DNA of 64,000 nucleotides from CBDUXT01 sp965371245 (GTDB lineage: Bacteria; Planctomycetota; Phycisphaerae; UBA1845): the NCBI GenBank assembly GCA_965371245.1, contig CBDUXT010000004.1, positions 1-64,000 on the forward strand, in the 5' to 3' direction. Made by a program: the position numbers and the translations under genes. The notes beneath the pieces were generated by a model. That model was not told the DNA's origin. It made no database searches and worked only from the letters and a program-made list of their open reading frames with translations. Below, one piece after another: positions 24,674 to 32,654 of the stretch (position 1 is the first letter of the stretch; every line of letters starts with the position of its first letter).

Positions 24674-24854
24674 TTTCATGGGATTACGGCCAGGATCGCA
24701 CATCGCTGGTTGGCATTCAGCATGGCTTGCGCGGTGCCGTTGTACTTTTTGGTCATTTCCGTACACGCCGGAGCGTAGAGGCTACGCCGTGCTGCGAGAA
24801 TAGCCTATAATGTGCGCAACAAGTCGCGCAGCTTAACGGACGGAGTTTAGCTTT

Positions 24855-25982
24855 ATGACGAAACCATTGATCGTGATCTGGGTCGTGTGCCTGACGACGC
24901 TCGCGTCCGGCGCGGCGGGTCCGCTCGACCTGGCGCTGCGCACGCGGACGCACGGCGCCATCGACGAGGCGCTACGGCATCTCGTGACCACACAGCGACC
25001 CGACGGTGCGTGGGAGGCTTTTGGGCAGCCTCATCCGGCCATCACCGCGCTGGTCGTCCAATCGCTGGTTCAGGATGAGCGCTTCGGGCCAAGCCACCCG
25101 GCCGTCAAACGAGGCATCGACTTCACGCTCCGTTTCGTGCAGCCCGACGGCGGCATCTACGTGCCCGGCGAAGGCATGCGCAACTATCACACCAGCGTCG
25201 CGTTGATGCTGCTGGCGGCCACGAAGGACGCGGCGCACGCCAAGACCATTAGCCGTGCCCAGTCCTTTTTGAAAAAGCTTCAGTGGGACGACGGTGAGGG
25301 CCACGAGACGTCGAGTTCGTGGTACGGCGGTCAAGGGTACGGACAACACAAACGCCCCGACCTTTCCAACACCCAGTTGATGCTTGAGGCGCTCCACCAG
25401 AGCGGGCTGGACGCCAACGACCCGGTCTATCGAAAGGCGATGGTGTTCGTCTCTCGGTGCCAGATGCTCGGCACGACGAACGATCAGCCGTTCGCCGACA
25501 GCGGCGGCGACGGCGGGTTTATCTACACGCCCGTCAACGGGGGCGAGTCCAAGGGCGGAACCGAGGTCGTCGATGGCAAGTCTCGGCTGCGCAGCTATGG
25601 GTCCATGACCTACGCCGGGTTCAAGAGCCTGCTGTACGCCAAGGTTGATCGCGACGATCCGCGCGTGAAGGCGGCCGTCGCCTGGATTCAGCGACACTAC
25701 ACGCTGGATCACAACCCGAACATGCCCGGCGCCCAGTCCAAGGAAGGGCTGTACTATAACTACTACGTCATGGCCCGGGCGTTGCATGCCTTTGGCAAAG
25801 GCACGATCACCGACAAGAACGGCGTGCCGCACGAGTGGCGGTCCGAGCTTTGCGAAAAACTGTTGTCGCTCCAACGCGACGACGGTAGCTGGGTCAACGA
25901 GGCCGACCGCTGGTACGAAGGAAACCCCGCCCTGGTCACCGCCTACGCGGTGCTCGCTCTGCAAACCTCAATGAACCCGTGA
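24855..25982 (+). CDS. Secreted prenyltransferase/squalene-oxidase repeat protein
   Basis: 375 residues with an N-terminal signal peptide (hydrophobic core, ending near ASGAAG) and an (alpha/alpha) barrel of the squalene-cyclase/prenyltransferase repeat type. QW-like repeats are seen as LVTTQRPDGAWEAFGQPHPA, LRFVQPDGGIYVPGEGMRNY, FVSRCQMLG...DGGFIY and LLSLQRDDGSWVNEADRWYE. The cyclase DXDD motif is not seen, so enzymatic cyclisation is unlikely. Such secreted barrels are frequent in planctomycetes with unknown function. No close neighbour on the same strand. Confidence 0.82.
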   Translation: MTKPLIVIWVVCLTTLASGAAGPLDLALRTRTHGAIDEALRHLVTTQRPDGAWEAFGQPHPAITALVVQSLVQDERFGPSHPAVKRGIDFTLRFVQPDGGIYVPGEGMRNYHTSVALMLLAATKDAAHAKTISRAQSFLKKLQWDDGEGHETSSSWYGGQGYGQHKRPDLSNTQLMLEALHQSGLDANDPVYRKAMVFVSRCQMLGTTNDQPFADSGGDGGFIYTPVNGGESKGGTEVVDGKSRLRSYGSMTYAGFKSLLYAKVDRDDPRVKAAVAWIQRHYTLDHNPNMPGAQSKEGLYYNYYVMARALHAFGKGTITDKNGVPHEWRSELCEKLLSLQRDDGSWVNEADRWYEGNPALVTAYAVLALQTSMNP

Positions 25983-26011
25983 CGACGCGGATCCTTGAGG
26001 CTCTTGGTCAG

Positions 26012-26148
26012 GCGCAGACGCCGCGTCAGAGCCGTGGGCGCATGCCCACGGACACGATGCGAACAAGACAGGGCTTCTACGATGCCAGACCGGTCACAGG
26101 GCTCGCGCCCTGTGCTCTGAAAACTGCCCGCTGATTCGGTCATGCACG
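26012..26148. repeat. Dispersed ~175-bp repeat, copy B (shorter)
   Basis: Aligns with copies A and C from GCGTCAGAGCCGTGGGCG through CTGATTCGGTCATGCACG. It keeps both hairpins (first loop GCAT instead of GCAA) but lacks the left ~40 bp. The tail CTGAAAACTGCCC is partly repeated again at 26150-26162. Confidence 0.8.
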
Positions 26149-26212
26149 CCTGAAAACTGCCCAACGCTGATTTTGTCACGCAACCCGATGACGCGGGGCG
26201 CAAGGCTTCTCC

Positions 26213-26875
26213 TTGCTCGTTTGCGGTGAAACGGGTACAAGCTCGCTGAGGGGTTGTCGCAGAAACAGGGTCCAGCCTCGTATAGAGCGACTGGGCACAA
26301 CCGAGGACCGAGCGATCTCATCCGACGAAAAACAGCCAACCGATGATCCGAAGGCTGACGCTGCACGGGCGGGCGGATCAACCGACGAGACGTCGTTCGC
26401 GGAGGGACTCGGCGACGAGATCCCAGGTGCCGCCGTCGAGTCCCCAATCCTTGCAGAAGCAGTCTCCGACGAGTCCCCTGCGCCGCCGTCCGAAGAAGCC
26501 GCTCCGACGCCCCACGACCACGACACCCGCGGGGAAGGCATCGCCGGCGATGCGGAACAGCCTGAGCCTGAAGTGGCGAAGAAGGGACCCCTCGATTGGG
26601 CGGACGAGACGTCCGGTCATCGGATCGAGGCCGAGCTGAGCAAGATCGAGGCCGAGGTTCGCGGCCTTCTTTCAGATCGAGATACCAGGCGAAAGCGAAA
26701 GCTGGGCGGTACGCGGCGCTGGCTGGAGCTCGAGGACGACATCATCGCCTGGCGGTACTCCGGAAAGATCGACGAACCGGCGCTGGATCGGTTGAAGGAG
26801 TTGATCCGCCGCCGGCATTATCTGTTCACCCGACTGAGTTTCCTGGCCGGCACCCGCCCCACATGGAACAGTTGA
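26213..26875 (+). CDS. Hypothetical protein, acidic linker plus basic helical domain
   Basis: Up to 220 residues. The start is uncertain: only a TTG at 26213 is in frame, and the first ~30 residues look unlike the rest, so the true start may be a later, non-standard codon. Residues 40-120 are a low-complexity Glu/Pro/Ala stretch. The last ~85 residues form a charged helical domain (HRIEAELSKIEAEVRGLL, RKLGGTRRWLELEDDIIAWR, DRLKELIRRRHYLFTRLSFL). The family is unrecognised. The codon bias and the compact C-terminal domain support real coding. Confidence 0.55.
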   Translation: MLVCGETGTSSLRGCRRNRVQPRIERLGTTEDRAISSDEKQPTDDPKADAARAGGSTDETSFAEGLGDEIPGAAVESPILAEAVSDESPAPPSEEAAPTPHDHDTRGEGIAGDAEQPEPEVAKKGPLDWADETSGHRIEAELSKIEAEVRGLLSDRDTRRKRKLGGTRRWLELEDDIIAWRYSGKIDEPALDRLKELIRRRHYLFTRLSFLAGTRPTWNS

Positions 26876-27138
26876 CACCCGCGCGGCCAAGCCTCGCCGC
26901 ACCGCCGCACGTCCGGTAATCTTGTCACCGTACGTGCCGAGCCGCGGGCTTCAGCCAGCCCGCGCGGACTCCGGACACAATTAGTCCGGCCGTTGATCCG
27001 CCGCCCTTCCGCTTCTATGATGTTTCGACGTGTCTTTGGGGGTTTCTACGTCCGATTACGGGTGTCGCTTCGATCCGGTGATGTATGCACGGGTACCGCG
27101 GCGTAGGCCGATGGGGGATTTCATTGTCAGATGCGCTG

Positions 27139-29169
27139 ATGGTTCGCCGGCTGATTGTCCACTCATGGTGTGCCTGCGCGCTGGCGTTGGCGCTGACGGT
27201 CTCAACCGGCTTGGCCGCTCCCCCGGCAGACGCGCCGGCCATCCCATTGGACGTCGTTGGCGGCGTCGCCTCGACACAGATCGTGGTCACCTTCACGCCG
27301 CGCATGATGGCTGCCGCGAAAGCGCCCGGTATCGAGAAATCCGCGGCGGTCCGCAGCGTACGCAACGTCGGCGCCATTCCCGGTGCGCCGAACTCGCTCA
27401 CGGCGGCGTTAGAGTCCGCCTTTCTCGACTGGGGCGTGACGCGCATGCGTCGCTTGCACGAGGGGCCTTTTCGCGACCCGGCCTCAGCGGCCCGGCACGG
27501 GATGGATCGCACCTTCATCGTCGAGGTGCTACCGGGCACGGACACGCCCGGAATGGTCGCGGCGCTCGGGGCTCTTCTGGGCGACGGCCTCGAGCGGGCC
27601 GATACGGACGGAATCGGCACGACGGCCCAGCTCATCCCCAACGACACCGATTTTTGCCGTCAGTTGAACATGCACAACCTCGGCGAGACCTGCACGGGTT
27701 TTCCTGACGGGACGGCGGACGCCGACGTGGATGGTCCCGAGGCGTGGTCGATTCATACCGGTGACCCCGGGACCGCGACGATCGCTATCATCGACACGGG
27801 CGTCAGCCCGCACATCGAGTTCGCCGGACGGCTGCTCGAGGGGATCAACACCGTCGGCAACGGCGCCTTTACAACCGACACCGAGGATGCCTGCGACATA
27901 CTGAGCACGCCCACCGGTCACGGCACGCACGTGGCCGGCATCGCCGCCGCCACCGGCAACAACGGCGTCGGCGTCGCGGGCATGACCTGGGGCGCGAACA
28001 TCATGCCAGTGAAGGTCTTCGGTGTTTCCACCCCTAATCCCAACCCTTGCAGCGGTTTCGCATCGGATGCCAGCGAGGGCATCCGATGGGCGGTCGATCA
28101 CGGGGCCGACGTATGCAACATCAGCCTGACCTGGACTTCGCCCGAGCCGCTCCTCGAAAGTGCGGTCAACTACGCCCACGACAACGGCGTGCTGATCGTC
28201 AGTGCAGCCGGCAACAGCTTTGGATCCCCGCCGCTTTTCCCGGCTCGGTATGCCAACAGCATGGCCGTTTGCGCCGTGAACAACAAGGACCAGCGGGCGG
28301 GGTTCTCCAACTTCGGCGCGGACCTGGACGTCTGCGCCCCCGGCGTGCAGATCTACTCGACCTTCCGCCGAGATACGCGGTTCGACCCGCCCATGGAGGA
28401 TCGCTACGGTACGATTTCCGGCACCTCGATGGCCTCTCCGCACGTCGCCGGGCTGGCGGCTTTGATCAAGTCCTATCTGCCGACGATCACGCACGATGAG
28501 ATCAGAGCCGCGATCAACCTGTCGGCCGACGACATCGGACTGGAGGGCTTCGACACGAGCACGGGCAACGGTCGCATCAATGCGTTCCGCGCTCTGCTGC
28601 TGGCCTCCGGCGTGCCGCTGGTTGTTTCCGCGTCGCCGGTCGATGGGTCGATCGACGCGCGCCAGCCCTCCGATCCGGACGGCTCGAACCCCGCGGTGCT
28701 CTGGCAGTTCGTGGACCTGACCATCGTCGGCGACGTCTCCGCGCTGGTCCCAGGCGACTTCGTCGTCACCGAGGAGGGCGGTCTGGGTGATCCACCGCTT
28801 GTCGTCGCACTCTCCCCCACCGATCAGGGGAACAATGTCATCCGGGTCGTGCTCAACCGCCCGATTGACGCCGGCACCCGTCTCACCTTCGCCTATCTCG
28901 ACAGTGCCTCGGGGATCGACACCGGGCTGCGCGTCCGCATCGCCTATCTGCCCGGTGACATCAACGCGAGCGGCTCCGTCACAACCGACGACCTCAGAAC
29001 CTTGTTCAACATCCTCAAAGGATCACTCCTTCCGGCGTCTCCCTTCTCGGCCGACGTTGATCGTTCGGGAGAAATCGGGCCGGCCGACATTCTTCGCACC
29101 ATCGATCTGTTCAACGGGGCCGAAACCTATGGAGTCTTCCTGGGCATGTCGCTTCCCCCGCTTCCGTAG
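27139..29169 (+). CDS. Secreted subtilisin-like serine protease with dockerin-type tail
   Basis: About 676 residues. A signal peptide follows the ATG at 27139 (MVRRLIVHS...TGLAA). After a propeptide of about 180 residues comes an S8 peptidase domain with the full triad: Asp in ATIAIIDTGVSPH, His in GHGTHVAGIAAATGNN, Ser in ISGTSMASPHVAGLAAL, and the oxyanion Asn region VSAAGNSFG. A beta-rich Ig-like segment follows. The C-terminus has two EF-hand-like dockerin repeats (GDINASGSVTTDDL and ADVDRSGEIGPADI). Likely secreted or surface-attached and calcium-stabilised. Possible starts further upstream give no better signal peptide. Confidence 0.87.
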   Translation: MVRRLIVHSWCACALALALTVSTGLAAPPADAPAIPLDVVGGVASTQIVVTFTPRMMAAAKAPGIEKSAAVRSVRNVGAIPGAPNSLTAALESAFLDWGVTRMRRLHEGPFRDPASAARHGMDRTFIVEVLPGTDTPGMVAALGALLGDGLERADTDGIGTTAQLIPNDTDFCRQLNMHNLGETCTGFPDGTADADVDGPEAWSIHTGDPGTATIAIIDTGVSPHIEFAGRLLEGINTVGNGAFTTDTEDACDILSTPTGHGTHVAGIAAATGNNGVGVAGMTWGANIMPVKVFGVSTPNPNPCSGFASDASEGIRWAVDHGADVCNISLTWTSPEPLLESAVNYAHDNGVLIVSAAGNSFGSPPLFPARYANSMAVCAVNNKDQRAGFSNFGADLDVCAPGVQIYSTFRRDTRFDPPMEDRYGTISGTSMASPHVAGLAALIKSYLPTITHDEIRAAINLSADDIGLEGFDTSTGNGRINAFRALLLASGVPLVVSASPVDGSIDARQPSDPDGSNPAVLWQFVDLTIVGDVSALVPGDFVVTEEGGLGDPPLVVALSPTDQGNNVIRVVLNRPIDAGTRLTFAYLDSASGIDTGLRVRIAYLPGDINASGSVTTDDLRTLFNILKGSLLPASPFSADVDRSGEIGPADILRTIDLFNGAETYGVFLGMSLPPLP

Positions 29170-29277
29170 TACGTTGGTCGCTTGCTGGTGTTGCGACAAA
29201 CGCCAAGGAAGGGGTGCGTGGCCCACCGAGCAAACCCGTAGATTCAAGGTTGACCGTACGCCAGCCGCATTCGCCCG

Positions 29278-30171
29278 TTGTCGCCGAGCCGAGGTGTCAG
29301 CATCGCCAATGCATCGGACATCCCGCTTCGTCAGCATCGCCGCCACCCACGCGGCTGGCGGCAAAACGCCTACGTGTACCCGGTGATCTCGCGGCGCAGC
29401 CGCGGCCTGAGCATCGGCGTGAACCTCAACCCTGACACGGCCTGCAACTTCGACTGCGTCTATTGCCAGGTGGACCGCTCGACCCCGCCGCGTGTCCGCG
29501 AGGTGGACGTCGATCGTCTAGGCGATGAGCTGTCATCCACGATCGAGGACGCGCAATCCGGTGTCCTGTTCGAGGACCCCGGCTTTTCCGACGTGCCGGT
29601 CGAACTCCGTCGCATCAACGACATCGCCTTCTCCGGTGACGGAGAGCCGACGACGTGCAAACACTTCGTCGCGTGTGTCGAGCTGACCGCGGCGCTCAAG
29701 CGCCAGGCCGATCTACGCGAAACGAAAATCGTTCTGATCACCGATGCGTGCTATCTGACGCGCGACGACGTAGTGGCCGGGCTGGCGGTTATGGATGAGA
29801 ACGACGGCGAGATCTGGGCCAAGCTCGATGCGGGCACCGACGGCTATTTCCGCACGGTCAACCGACCCAATTACTCCCTGAACCATGTGCTCGCGAACAT
29901 CACCGCGGCCGCCCGCGCCCGACCCATCGTCATTCAATCGCTGTTCATGCGCCTCCACGCCGAGGGACCGGACGATACCGAGCTGCGCGCCTACACCGAC
30001 CGGCTCATCGACATCAAACAAGCCGGCGGTCGGATCAGCCGCGTACAGGTGTACACGATCGCTCGTCAACCGGCGGAGAGCTTCGTAACCCCGTTGAACC
30101 CGCGGGAAGTGGCTGCCATCGCAAAGCTGGCGCGCGAGCGCGCGGGTGTGGATACCGAGACGTTCTGCTAA
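29278..30171 (+). CDS. Radical SAM protein
   Basis: 297 residues. The radical-SAM cluster is bound by CNFDCVYC (C-x3-C-x2-C) within NPDTACNFDCVYCQVDR, preceded by YVYPVISRRSRGLSIGVN. AFSGDGEPTTC is the GGE-like element and KIVLITDACYL the next strand. The last third fits a partial TIM barrel. The reaction is unknown; the motif order resembles wyosine-type or elongator-like small radical SAM proteins found alone in planctomycete genomes, a weak comparison. TTG start assumed. It follows the subtilase by about 110 bp. Confidence 0.82.
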   Translation: MSPSRGVSIANASDIPLRQHRRHPRGWRQNAYVYPVISRRSRGLSIGVNLNPDTACNFDCVYCQVDRSTPPRVREVDVDRLGDELSSTIEDAQSGVLFEDPGFSDVPVELRRINDIAFSGDGEPTTCKHFVACVELTAALKRQADLRETKIVLITDACYLTRDDVVAGLAVMDENDGEIWAKLDAGTDGYFRTVNRPNYSLNHVLANITAAARARPIVIQSLFMRLHAEGPDDTELRAYTDRLIDIKQAGGRISRVQVYTIARQPAESFVTPLNPREVAAIAKLARERAGVDTETFC

Positions 30172-30782
30172 GTGGGTGCATGAACGGGCCGTGACAAACC
30201 GAGCCGCGATCGTGAGAAACGATGGTAAGCCCGGTTCCCTATCCGGTCGGTCTTCGGGGTCATGGTCCCGTGCGTTTTCTTGGGCCGGATCGCGTGGTGA
30301 TCGAGGTCGCTTGGACAACCGGGTGGGTAGGCGGCGTGATTCGCCAAGTGGCCGTCGCCCGTCGGCTGGTGATCCGTCGTTGGGTGATGTTGCGTGACCA
30401 GACCACCTGGTCGCCCCCGCCGGTGGCCCGTGCCGCATGACGCACGCGCGAAATCACCGAACCCGCATCGCGGACGGAAGGAAAAAAGAAGAGCTTTAGA
30501 TGGAAGAAACAAAGGAAGCCAAGAGCGCCTTAGTGCATCGTCACGCCTGAGTTTTCGGGTGTGCCACCGCTCTTGAGCAGTGTAGGGGCTGGACACGGCG
30601 TAGACCGAACCCGAGGAGCTGTGTGTGACAAAGCCCCAGTTCCGTTTCCAAGAAGGTCGGTGCGGTTACGAGCCGACCGCTCCCTTCCGGTCGCGCCTTG
30701 GAAAGAGAGTCTTGGCGGAAGCGCGCCGTCTGAGACCCTCACGGCACCTTGCTGGAAACGGCGCTAGCTGTTGAACGCGGCT

Positions 30783-30977
30783 CTAACCTTCGGACGCGGC
30801 AGCGGCCGCAGCCTCGGCCGCGGCGGTTGCCTTCTTGTTGTGCTTCTTGGCGTGGTGAGCCTTGAGGGCGTCGGACGCCGCCTGCCAGAGTTTGTAGGCC
30901 TCTTTGCGATCGCCGCGCTTGTAAGCGCTGGCCGCACTGAGCCTCTGGCGACGGATGGCTTTGGTCGGTCTGGGCAT
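30783..30977 (-). CDS. Small basic Ala/Lys-rich protein
   Basis: 64 residues: PRPTKAIRRQRLSAASAYKR at the start, a helix with Trp (EAYKLWQAASDALKAHHAKK), and an Ala/Glu-rich tail. High Lys/His/Arg content suggests nucleic-acid binding, but I do not recognise the family. The 610-bp gap before it (30172-30782) holds only repeat pieces. Confidence 0.5.
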   Translation of the reverse strand: MPRPTKAIRRQRLSAASAYKRGDRKEAYKLWQAASDALKAHHAKKHNKKATAAAEAAAAAASEG

Positions 30978-31153
30978 CGAAGTCGTGTCCTGCAAATGCG
31001 AATCGTACCGGGCCGCCCGCCGTCCGGCGACCATCGAAGCGGAACACTGTACCGCAGGGCCGAGAATGAGGCAAATCGGCCGCTGGAGGCCGGCATCCTC
31101 GATGTGGGACCATCGCCGAGGAGGCGCCCCAGGGGCCATCCCGCCGCCCCGAT

Positions 31154-31360
31154 TTACGCCGGGCGGGCCATCGAGTCGCGGACGAGCTTCTTGAACGCGG
31201 CGACCTTGATGTCCTTGATCGACCGCACCTCCACGTGCCGCATGGCCTTGCCGGTGCCCTCCAGAAGCCCGGTGGGGGCCGTAAGACCAGGACCACCCCG
31301 GAACGCCAGGTGGACGCGGTCCTTGTGTGGCACGATCGCGCAGCCCACCTTCCACGCCAT
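31154..31360 (-). pseudogene. DUF1801-type protein, C-terminal remnant
   Basis: 68 residues matching the C-terminal half of DUF1801 (YdhG-like) proteins: VGCAIVPHKDRVHLAF, then PTGLLEGTGKAMRHVEVRS. The N-terminal half is absent; upstream sequence (31361-31596) is palindrome-rich and noncoding in all frames. DUF1801 genes often sit with VOC and SRPBCC genes, as here. Confidence 0.6.
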
Positions 31361-31596
31361 GCTTCCGCCCGGCGGCGTCTATTGAACCACCTTCCAGCCC
31401 GTTTGCAGCTTCTGCTCGTCGGGTGGCATGCCCAAGCCGGAGGCGCGGGCATGCGCCGGGCCACCCAGCACATGGCCGCGCTGCACTTGGCCATGCCACC
31501 CAACGACCGCAGCCGTCAAAGGTCGAGCCGCCTTTCGGAAACGGCATCAGAAGCCCGCGGCTGGGGACCAGGAAACGGTAAACTCGCCAGCTTCCG

Positions 31597-32076
31597 CTAG
31601 CCGCCCTTGGCGAACATGGCCGCGGCGCGCTCTTCCATTTCCTCGTCCGTCACGTCCTCTTTGTGCGTGGCGATCGACCAATGGTGCCCAAAGGGGTCCT
31701 TGATGCGGCCGTAGCGGTCGCCCCAGAACATATCCGCTACCGGCATGGTGACGGTCGCGCCGGCGTCGATGGCCTGCTTGGTTAGCTTGTCCACATCCTT
31801 GACGTAGATGTGCATGCAGACGCCGGCCCCTTCCTTCGAGAGCGGCGACAGGCTGCCCATGTCGGGCATCTCGTCGTTGAGCATCACCATCGAGTTGCCG
31901 ATCTTCATCTCCGCGTGCATGATCGTTTTTCCGTCCGGGCAACAGTGCGCCCGACCGACCGGCTCGGCGTTGAAGGCTTTCTTGTAGAACTCGATCGCGG
32001 CGGCGGCATTGCGCACCGTCAGGTGTGGGGTCAGCGTGCTGAATCCTTCCGGAATGGGTTGGCCGGGTGTTGCCAT
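31597..32076 (-). CDS. VOC-family (PhnB/glyoxalase-like) protein
   Basis: 159 residues of the vicinal-oxygen-chelate family, PhnB-like: LTPHLTVRNAAAAIEFYKKA at the start, HAEMKIGNSMVMLNDEMP, VKDVDKLTKQAIDAGATVTM, and WGDRYGRIKDPFGHHWSIAT near the end. The paired beta-alpha-beta3 modules usually bind a divalent metal, but the substrate is unknown. GGAGA precedes the ATG. It is flanked by decayed DUF1801 and SRPBCC fragments on the same strand. Confidence 0.85.
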   Translation of the reverse strand: MATPGQPIPEGFSTLTPHLTVRNAAAAIEFYKKAFNAEPVGRAHCCPDGKTIMHAEMKIGNSMVMLNDEMPDMGSLSPLSKEGAGVCMHIYVKDVDKLTKQAIDAGATVTMPVADMFWGDRYGRIKDPFGHHWSIATHKEDVTDEEMEERAAAMFAKGG

Positions 32077-32311
32077 CTCAGGTCTCCAAAGAAAAAAGGA
32101 ACGTGTGCGATTGGGGACCGGTGCGAACAGCGCTTCGGACCCCGTGCCGGCGGCGATCCATGCCTCAAAACGTGCCGGAGTTCCTTCGCCGACGACTGTA
32201 TTCATGTCTACCTTGCGGCACCTCGCCCGAGGATCGGTCGGAACGAGGTTGCGCCGCGGGGCGCGCTTCTCGCGGGTCTGCGGCTCTGCCGGCGCGTCCG
32301 CCGGCACACCG

Positions 32312-32524
32312 TCATCGGTCATCATCGATAGGGCCACCGCGGAAAGTATACGACAAGACGGACGGCTCATCGACGGTCAGCACCTTGAATTGGACAACGC
32401 CGTCCCAGCCCGGCTGCGGGGCAGACTTCATCGTGAAGGCGTCCCCCGCGCACGGGAGAGAATCGTTGGACGCCAGCCATTTCGCAAGCGCCCGCGAATT
32501 GGTCAGCGCCCGCTTGCAAAACAA
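32312..32524 (-). pseudogene. SRPBCC/AHSA1-domain protein remnant
   Basis: 70 residues matching the middle of SRPBCC (Aha1-type) proteins: KRALTNSRALAKWLA, FTMKSAPQPGWDGVVQFKVL, PSVLSYTFRGGP. Both the first ~15 residues and the whole C-terminal half (WTLTP... region) of the usual ~150-residue domain are missing. It lies upstream of the VOC gene. Confidence 0.55.
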
Positions 32525-32654
32525 CTGTACGCTTAACGCACGCCGGCAACTGGAAACTCGCGGTTGGCGACTCTACGCTACCGGCCCGGCAACCGCTTCG
32601 CGTGCGATCGCGCGAGGTGGATAAGCGATCGGAGCCGCATCCGGGGAGGTGCCT

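Noticed and set aside
30739..31547. Overlapping minus-strand frames of about 254 codons
   Set aside because: Only the last 64 codons of one frame and a separate 68-codon DUF1801 remnant look coding; the rest is palindrome-rich and Arg/Trp-rich.
32067..32624. Plus-strand open frame of about 185 codons between VOC and flavoprotein genes
   Set aside because: It is antisense to the SRPBCC remnant and rich in Arg/Pro with no motif.
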